Origin: Phycisphaeraceae bacterium
GTDB lineage: Bacteria; Planctomycetota; Phycisphaerae; Phycisphaerales; UBA1924
NCBI GenBank assembly: GCA_009827205.1
Contig: WUAK01000131.1
Location: 1-7,760, forward strand
Direction of reading: 5' to 3'
Length of the DNA: 7,760 nt
The stretch's first letter is position 1. Every line of letters begins with the position of its first letter. The notes under the pieces are model-generated. The model saw only the letters and a program-made list of their open reading frames with translations. It did no database searches and was not told the DNA's origin. This document shows, piece by piece, positions 1 through 4,027 of this stretch. The translations under genes and the position numbers were made by a program.

Positions 1-264
1 GATGTTCGCGGTCGTGTCCTTCGCTCGTCCGAGTTCAGCAACAGTCGTTTTGTCGATATCGATCTCTGAAGGCAACGGATACTTGCCGTCGTTCGAATCG
101 GCCCAGAGAACCATGCCTGTTCCGATCCCGCGGAGTTGAGTCGCGTCTTTCAACTGGCGCATATCGCCTCTGCCGCCAAGTGCAGGCAGCAAGAGCACGA
201 TGATCACAAAAAGCATGAGGATGACCACAACGATTTCAGTCAACGTCATCCCGCGACGCATCAT
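1..264 (-). CDS. Prepilin-type N-terminal cleavage/methylation protein (partial, 3' end off the window)
   Basis: Reading the minus strand from ATG at 264 gives 88 codons open to the window edge. The N-terminus is short and basic (MMRRG), followed by the prepilin peptidase motif G5|M6-T-L-T-E10 and a hydrophobic helix (about residues 11-29, IVVVILMLFVIIVLLL then PAL). This is the type IV pilin/type II pseudopilin signature: cleavage after Gly5, N-methylation of residue 6 and Glu at mature position +5. After the helix, residues 35-69 (DMRQLKDATQLRGIGTGM, then LWADSNDGKYPLPSEID) resemble the N-terminal half of planctomycete pseudopilin-like proteins. The start is fixed by GGAG at 275-272, 7 nt upstream; an in-frame GTG at 267 would leave only 4 nt. 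The mature first residue is Met rather than the usual Phe. It is divergent from recA. A role as a minor or stand-alone pseudopilin is family inference. Confidence 0.88.
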   Translation of the reverse strand, partial: MMRRGMTLTEIVVVILMLFVIIVLLLPALGGRGDMRQLKDATQLRGIGTGMVLWADSNDGKYPLPSEIDIDKTTVAELGRAKDTTANI

Positions 265-408
265 CACAAAGCTCCGATCCACCCTGACGGCAAGATACGA
301 GAGCCCCGCATCCGCTGTTGCAGATCACCCCCGCCCGAAACACCCCAAGCGGCTATCCACAAAGCCCGATCGCCCTAACTTCTTGCCCCTTCAACACCTA
401 CGTTTGTC

Positions 409-418
409 ACAAATTTGT
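409..418. promoter_or_regulatory. AT-rich palindrome, candidate operator
   Basis: ACAAATTTGT is a perfect 10-base palindrome in a short AT-rich island within GC-rich sequence. It lies 12 bases upstream of the candidate recA -35 element, in the region shared by two divergent genes. That is a plausible place for a transcription factor site. No known binding consensus is matched. Confidence 0.3.
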
Positions 419-430
419 TTGGGCCTGACG

Positions 431-460
431 TAGACAGAACAAGACTACATGTGGTAGACT
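431..460 (+). promoter_or_regulatory. Candidate sigma70-type promoter for recA
   Basis: TAGACA (431-436, 5 of 6 to the -35 consensus) is followed after 18 bases by TAGACT (455-460, 4 of 6 to the -10 consensus). A short dyad, CTAC-ATGTG-GTAG (445-457), overlaps the -10 and could be an operator. It does not match the LexA boxes I know (CTGT-N8-ACAG or GAAC-N4-GTTC types). Transcription from here would give a leader of about 165 nt. Promoter rules in this phylum are uncertain, so this is a candidate only. Confidence 0.35.
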
Positions 461-479
461 TCGCCCGCTGGGCACGCGA

Positions 480-596
480 CCGATGCCGCCCCCGGCCCGA
501 GATGGTCCCGAACGAGGGATCTCCGGATTCCGCATCGGCAACGGCTCCGACCCACGGACCGGCTCGCTCACCAAAGAGCACACGAGCCGCCATCCG
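480..596 (+). promoter_or_regulatory. Foldable segment of the recA 5' leader
   Basis: CCGATGC (480-486) pairs perfectly with GCATCGG (532-538). Inside it, GGTCCC (504-509) pairs with GGGATC (516-521) with one G-U pair. A second element pairs CGGCTCG (560-566) with CGAGCCG (583-589), continued inward by CTC/GAG (567-569/576-578) and outward by CGGA/TCCG (555-558/593-596). It ends 22 nt before the Shine-Dalgarno sequence. GC-rich DNA makes such stems common, so a function is only possible. Confidence 0.3.
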
Positions 597-631
597 AGGA
601 CCACCGGTGCAGCACATCAAGGAGGCCACAG

Positions 632-1732
632 ATGGCCAAGCGCAACAGCGGTCCCGCGAAGACGCTCCAGCCCAAGACCGAGGGCGACGCACGCAAAGAC
701 GTGCTCAAAAGAACAATCGGACAGATCGAAAAGCAGTTCGGCCAGGGTGCGATCATGAGCCTGGACGAGGACGCTTACCTCTCAATCCCCGGCATCTCAA
801 CCGGCGCGATCAGCCTCGACCTCGCCCTGGGCGGCAAGGGCATCCCGAAGGGCCGCATCGTCGAGGTGTTCGGCCCCGAGTCCTCCGGTAAGACAACGCT
901 CTGTCTCTCCATCGCAGCACAGGCCCAGAAGCTCGGAGGCACCGCCGCCTTCGTCGACGCCGAGCACGCGCTCGACCCGTCGTGGGCCAAGAAGATCGGT
1001 GTCGACATCGACCACCTCCTCGTCAGCCAGCCCGACTCGGGCGAGCAGGCGCTCGAGATCGTCGAGCTGCTCGTCCGCTCCAACGCGGTCGACCTGATCG
1101 TCGTCGACTCCGTCGCGGCTCTGATCCCACGAGCCGAAATCGAGGGCGAGATGGGCGACTCCGTCGTGGGCCTGCAGGCTCGCCTCATGTCGCAGGCGAT
1201 GCGCAAGCTCACGGGCGTGATCGCACGGAGCCAGGTCACCGTCATCTTCATCAACCAGATCCGCGAGAAGATCGGCGTCATGTTCGGCTCCCCCGAGACC
1301 ACACCGGGCGGCCGGGCGCTCAAGTTCTTCTCGTCCGTCCGCATCGACGTCCGCCGAACCGGCGCGATCAAGGAAGCCGACCAGACCGTGGGCTCCAGAA
1401 CCCGCGCCCGCGTCGTCAAGAACAAGGTCGCGCCGCCCTTCCGCGACGCCGAGTTCGACATCATGTACGAGGAAGGCATCAGCTCCTCGGGCGACCTGCT
1501 CGACCTCGCCGTCGAGACGGGCGTCGCCGACAAGGCCGGCGCATGGTTCAGCTACGGCGAGATCCGCCTTGGCCAGGGCCGGGAGGCGTCCAAGCGGTTC
1601 CTCGCCGAGAACGATGACCTGTTCGAAGAAATGAAAGAAGCCGTCCTCGAGAAGAAGCTGCCCCAGAAGGTCCGCGAGCGCATGGCGCAGATGGAAGCCG
1701 AGGAAGCAGAAGCCGAGCCCGTCGAGGCATAA
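632..1732 (+). CDS. recA: Recombinase RecA
   Basis: RecA is the ATP-dependent strand-exchange protein of homologous recombination; it also activates LexA-type autocleavage in the SOS response. All core motifs are present. Walker A is GPESSGKT (81-88), the catalytic Glu is in VDAEHALD (E111), and Walker B is DLIVVDS (154-160). The L1 region is EIEGEMGDSVVG (169-180). The L2 region starts at NQIREKIGVMFGSPETTPGG (208-227) and includes the allosteric Gln209. The ATP-cap and C-terminal segment VVKNKVAPPFRDAEF (261-275) is also present. The C-terminus ends in the usual acidic tail (355-366). At 366 residues it is a normal full-length RecA, with a slightly long N-terminus and no intein. The start is supported by AAGGAGG (619-625), 6 nt upstream. 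A hairpin follows the stop, then tRNA-Leu, so it appears monocistronic or read through into the tRNA. Confidence 0.99.
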   Translation: MAKRNSGPAKTLQPKTEGDARKDVLKRTIGQIEKQFGQGAIMSLDEDAYLSIPGISTGAISLDLALGGKGIPKGRIVEVFGPESSGKTTLCLSIAAQAQKLGGTAAFVDAEHALDPSWAKKIGVDIDHLLVSQPDSGEQALEIVELLVRSNAVDLIVVDSVAALIPRAEIEGEMGDSVVGLQARLMSQAMRKLTGVIARSQVTVIFINQIREKIGVMFGSPETTPGGRALKFFSSVRIDVRRTGAIKEADQTVGSRTRARVVKNKVAPPFRDAEFDIMYEEGISSSGDLLDLAVETGVADKAGAWFSYGEIRLGQGREASKRFLAENDDLFEEMKEAVLEKKLPQKVRERMAQMEAEEAEAEPVEA

Positions 1733-1750
1733 GGAGGAGGGGAGTGGGAG

Positions 1751-1788
1751 GAGCAAGGCAGGGCTCATCGGGCCCGAATGCCTTGCTC
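1751..1788 (+). terminator. Hairpin downstream of recA, terminator-like but without U-tract
   Basis: GAGCAAGGCA (1751-1760) pairs perfectly with TGCCTTGCTC (1779-1788). Inside, GGGC (1761-1764) pairs with GCCC (1772-1775), leaving a 3-nt bulge. The sequence after it (ACCGTTCCCG) has no T-run. It is therefore a good 3'-end stabilising or pausing hairpin but not a textbook intrinsic terminator. Confidence 0.55.
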
Positions 1789-1819
1789 ACCGTTCCCGAA
1801 GGGGCCTACCATGGCCCCT
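1783..1819 (+). promoter_or_regulatory. Candidate tRNA-Leu promoter with -10 inside an inverted repeat
   Basis: TACCAT (1807-1812, 4 of 6 to the -10 consensus) sits 18 bases after TTGCTC (1783-1788, a weak -35) and would start RNA just before the tRNA at 1823. The hexamer is flanked by a perfect 7-bp inverted repeat, AGGGGCC (1800-1806) and GGCCCCT (1813-1819). The repeat could instead be a hairpin in a recA-tRNA read-through transcript. Confidence 0.25.
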
Positions 1820-1822
1820 GCC

Positions 1823-1908
1823 GCGGATGTGGCGGAATTGGCAGACGCGCTAGGTTCAGGTCCTAGTGGGGGTAAAACCCCGTGGAGGTTCAAGTCCTCT
1901 CATCCGCA
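1823..1908 (+). tRNA. tRNA-Leu (anticodon CAG)
   Basis: Complete class II tRNA of 86 nt without encoded CCA. The acceptor stem GCGGATG (1823-1829) pairs with CATCCGC (1901-1907), followed by discriminator A1908, as expected for leucine. The anticodon arm is CTAGG (1850-1854), loop TTCAGGT, CCTAG (1862-1866), with anticodon CAG at 1857-1859, reading CUG codons. A long variable arm GGGG-TAAAA-CCCC and a T arm with loop TTCAAGT follow. The long variable arm and A73 fit tRNA-Leu. It lies between recA and an intrinsic terminator; no duplicated 3' end that would mark an integrated element is seen in the window. Confidence 0.98.
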
Positions 1909-1920
1909 CTTGACAGGTTT

Positions 1921-1958
1921 ACACGGCTGGCACCTCTTGCCAGCCGTGTTTCTTTTTC
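1921..1958 (+). terminator. Intrinsic terminator after tRNA-Leu
   Basis: ACACGGCTGGC (1921-1931) and GCCAGCCGTGT (1939-1949) form a perfect 11-bp stem with a 7-nt loop, followed directly by the T-rich tract TTCTTTTT. This is a textbook rho-independent terminator ending the tRNA transcript 12 nt after the mature 3' end. Confidence 0.93.
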
Positions 1959-1982
1959 CATTCCAACGTACCCTCACCTCCC

Positions 1983-2969
1983 ATGGCGCTCATCTACTGC
2001 GGCATCGACGAGGCTGGCTACGGACCCATGCTGGGACCGCTCTGCGTCGGGCTGACCACACTCCGCGTGGACAACTGGTCCGGTGAGCACGTGCCCGATC
2101 TCTGGAAAGAACTCAGCGCAGGCGTGTGCAGATCACTCGCCGAGCAGCGCGCCGACAAGAAGAGCCGGGTCGTCATCGCCGACTCGAAGAAACTCAAGCT
2201 CTCCAACCAGCTCAAAACCAAGCACCCGCTGACACACCTGGAGCGCACGGGGCTTGCGATTCTCAGAGCCGCGGGCGTGACCGCACCCGACGATGATCAC
2301 CTGTTCGCGGCGCTGGGCGCAAAGCTGCCTGACGAAGCGTGGTACCGGGGCGAACCCGTCAAGCTCCCGCTCGCCGGGACCGAGGCGGAGCTCGCCATCG
2401 CGTCGAACGTGCTGCTCGCGTCGCTCTCGAGCGCCCGGGTGAGCGTCGAGGAAGCCGCGGTGGGGGTGGTCTGCGAGAAACGATTCAACCAGATCGTCAA
2501 GGCGACCGGCACCAAGTCCGAAGCCACCATCAGCATCATCGGCGATCATCTCAGACGCATCGCTTCGCGCTGGAAGGACTCGGGCGAGGACGTCCGCATC
2601 GTCTGCGACCGCCTCGGGGCGCGCAAGACGTACGCAAACGTCATCGAGCGAGAACTCAAGGGCACCAAGGCGACTCCTCTCTATGAGTCACCCGAGCGGA
2701 GCATCTACAGACTCGAAGGCTGGTCGTGTGATGCGCGCATCATGTTCGAAACCGAATCGGAACAGGCCCATCTGCCCGTCGCGTGCGCCTCGATCTACGC
2801 CAAGCTCACCCGCGAACTCGCGATGGCTCGGTTCAACCGCTACTTCAGAGAGCGGCTCCCCGAACTCAAACCCACCGCGGGCTACTACGCCGACGCCCGC
2901 CGATGGCTGACCGATGCAGAGAGCGTCGTCGATCAGCAGACAAGACGAAGGCTCGTGCGCATCGGTTGA
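1983..2969 (+). CDS. Divergent RNase HII-like protein
   Basis: RNase HII cleaves RNA in RNA-DNA hybrids and starts ribonucleotide excision repair. Family landmarks appear in order. GIDEAGYGPMLGP (7-19) carries catalytic D9/E10; DSKKL is at 67-71; IVCDRLGARKTY (206-217) carries the third acid, D209. ACASIYAKLTRE (267-278) matches AASILAKVTRD, and GYY (300-302) matches the family GYP tyrosine. Three points are unusual. The G-R/K-G motif that reads the 2'-OH is GYG (12-14). Counting back from the ASI motif, the fourth acid is E260 instead of Asp. The protein is 328 residues against about 200, with extra sequence between each pair of catalytic motifs (roughly 30, 80 and 30 residues). No Shine-Dalgarno sequence precedes the ATG, which lies 24 nt after the tRNA terminator. 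An RNase H fold is likely; activity on RNA-DNA junctions is uncertain. Confidence 0.8.
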   Translation: MALIYCGIDEAGYGPMLGPLCVGLTTLRVDNWSGEHVPDLWKELSAGVCRSLAEQRADKKSRVVIADSKKLKLSNQLKTKHPLTHLERTGLAILRAAGVTAPDDDHLFAALGAKLPDEAWYRGEPVKLPLAGTEAELAIASNVLLASLSSARVSVEEAAVGVVCEKRFNQIVKATGTKSEATISIIGDHLRRIASRWKDSGEDVRIVCDRLGARKTYANVIERELKGTKATPLYESPERSIYRLEGWSCDARIMFETESEQAHLPVACASIYAKLTRELAMARFNRYFRERLPELKPTAGYYADARRWLTDAESVVDQQTRRRLVRIG

Positions 2970-2999
2970 AAAAGAACAAGGCGGGCACAAAGCCCGCCT
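2969..2999 (-). terminator. Intrinsic terminator of the HTH-receiver gene (shared by convergent genes)
   Basis: AGGCGGGC (2979-2986) pairs with GCCCGCCT (2992-2999) around loop ACAAA. Read on the minus strand the stem is followed by TGTTCTTTTT, a good U-tract, so it ends the minus-strand regulator transcript. On the plus strand the same stem follows the RNase HII-like stop by 9 nt but has only a weak T-run (GTCGTTGTTT), so it may be partly bidirectional. Confidence 0.8.
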
Positions 3000-3028
3000 C
3001 GCGTCGTTGTTTGGATTGATCGGTCTGT

Positions 3029-3610
3029 TTAGTAGACCATCGCCGTCGCGGCTTCGATCGACTCGACGACCTGGCGGACCTGGAAAGGCTTGCGGAGGAA
3101 ACCCTCGTAGCCCTTGCTGGCCAGAGCCGCGGCCTGGCCGTCCGTGAGCTTGCCGCTCATCGGGACGATCTTGGTCATCTGCAGGTTGTCGGACGTCTGC
3201 ACGAGGTTGGCCACCTGATCGGCGTCGTTGTTCTCGCCAAGGTGCAGGTCGAGCAGCAGCACGTGCGGGCGGAACCTCTCGCATTCCATCCCGGCCTCGA
3301 AGCCCGAGCTGGCGGTGTGCACGTCGTAGTTGGTCCGCTCGATGAGGACGTCCTTGAGCGTGTTGGTCACGTCCACATCGTCATCGACGATGAGCACGCG
3401 GGTCCGGCCCCCGGTGATCCCGTCGAGCGGGATGCCGTGCGCCTTCATGAACTTGACAAGCTCTGCGACCGGGATGCGTCTGTCCTTCGACCCTGGGATG
3501 CGGTATCCCTTGAGTGACCCGGAATCGAACCATTTGGAAACGGTCCTGGGGGCCACGTTGCAGATCTTGGCGACTTCGCCGGTTGTGAGTACGTCCTTGT
3601 CGATCGGCAT
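3029..3610 (-). CDS. Regulator with N-terminal excisionase/MerR-type HTH and C-terminal receiver domain
   Basis: The 193-residue protein has two parts. Residues 7-57 (VLTTGEVAKICNVAPRTVSK, then WFDSGSLKGYRIPGSKDRRI) are an excisionase/MerR-like winged HTH. Residues 70-190 are a complete response-regulator receiver. It has the acidic pocket D76-D77-D78 in VLIVDDD, phosphoacceptor D111 in LLLDLHLGE, switch Ser142 in VPMSGK, and conserved Lys164 in FLRKPF with Phe161 as the aromatic switch residue. Phosphorylation by a histidine kinase is therefore expected. The order is reversed relative to classical regulators, where the receiver is N-terminal. The start is supported by GAGGTG at 3622-3617, 6 nt upstream. 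No kinase gene is adjacent. The gene is convergent with the RNase HII-like gene and divergent from the exported HEAT protein. Targets are unknown. Confidence 0.92.
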   Translation of the reverse strand: MPIDKDVLTTGEVAKICNVAPRTVSKWFDSGSLKGYRIPGSKDRRIPVAELVKFMKAHGIPLDGITGGRTRVLIVDDDVDVTNTLKDVLIERTNYDVHTASSGFEAGMECERFRPHVLLLDLHLGENNDADQVANLVQTSDNLQMTKIVPMSGKLTDGQAAALASKGYEGFLRKPFQVRQVVESIEAATAMVY

Positions 3611-3810
3611 GGATCACACCTCTTGCAACGGGGCACCTCCCCGAGCGGCTGGATCGGCGGCTTCCAAAACACACGAAGGACCGCGTCACCGGCAAAGGCA
3701 TCGGTTGTCCGCGTAGGCGGCTTGACCCCTCCTTCCGACAGAAACCGCTCTTTGAAGCTATTCGGACCTTGGACGGGTCCTCGCCCTGGAGCCATCGTCA
3801 ACTCTCCCGA

Positions 3811-3840
3811 TTGACGGGGGGGCTCTCGCGCTGGTACCTT
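3811..3840 (+). promoter_or_regulatory. Candidate promoter for the HEAT-protein gene
   Basis: TTGACG (3811-3816, 5 of 6 to the -35 consensus) is followed after 18 bases by TACCTT (3835-3840, 3 of 6 to the -10). The -35 is one arm of an inverted repeat with CGTCAA (3796-3801), so a matching TTGACG points the other way, though no -10 is evident on the minus strand. An alternative start signal is CGGGTATA (3907-3914). Transcription from 3811-3840 would give a leader of about 180 nt. Confidence 0.25.
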
Positions 3841-3940
3841 GCCTAGGCTGGTCTGTCTCCACGCGGGGCGTGGTGACCCGGCAGGACGGGATGGAACGTC
3901 CGGCGGCGGGTATACGTAAAGGTCGGCACCGAGGCATAGA

Positions 3941-3998
3941 TTGGGAGATGGACGGGCAAGGCGGCCCGCCGGGCAAGGCCCGGAGACATCTGTCCCAA
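3941..3998 (+). promoter_or_regulatory. Compact three-stem RNA element in the HEAT-protein leader
   Basis: TTGGGA-GATG (3941-3950) pairs with CATC (3987-3990) and TCCCAA (3993-3998), leaving a bulged TG. This closes two adjacent hairpins: CGGGC-aaggcg-GCCCG (3953-3968) and CCGGGC-aag-GCCCGG (3969-3983). Nearly every base is paired and the element ends 14 nt before the Shine-Dalgarno region. No known riboswitch or ribozyme signature is recognised. Confidence 0.4.
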
Positions 3999-4027
3999 TA
4001 CAAGCCAACCTGGAGTGAGGCGTGCGG

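Larger units (their letters stand above)
265..631. other. Divergent intergenic region between the prepilin gene and recA
   Basis: These 367 bases hold no convincing gene; the overlapping open frames have no ribosome binding site and no recognisable protein. They contain the minus-strand ribosome binding site (275-272), an AT-rich palindrome (409-418), a sigma70-like promoter candidate for recA (431-460), three foldable segments in the presumed recA leader (480-596), and the recA Shine-Dalgarno sequence (619-625). Confidence 0.7.
3611..4027. other. Divergent intergenic region between the HTH-receiver gene and the HEAT-protein gene
   Basis: No convincing gene lies in these roughly 415 bases. 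They hold the minus-strand ribosome binding site (3622-3617), a foldable stretch (3672-3706: GGAC/GTCC enclosing ACCG/CGGT), and an inverted repeat CGTCAA (3796-3801)/TTGACG (3811-3816). They also hold a plus-strand promoter candidate, the palindrome GCCTAGGC (3841-3848), hairpins at 3859-3911 and a compact three-stem element at 3941-3998. Confidence 0.7.

Noticed and set aside
797..1768. 323-codon open frame on the minus strand opposite recA (also 775-1533)
   Set aside because: Antisense shadow of a confidently identified recA with high GC third positions; composition is biased Asp/Glu/Leu/Ala and no ribosome binding site or family motif is seen.
1823..1908. tRNA as an attachment site for an integrated element
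   Set aside because: No integrase gene and no repeat of the tRNA 3' end was found in the window; the genes around it look like core genes.
1778..2086. 102-codon plus-strand frame running through tRNA-Leu
   Set aside because: It covers the tRNA, its terminator and the start of the RNase HII-like gene in another frame; it cannot be a real gene alongside those.
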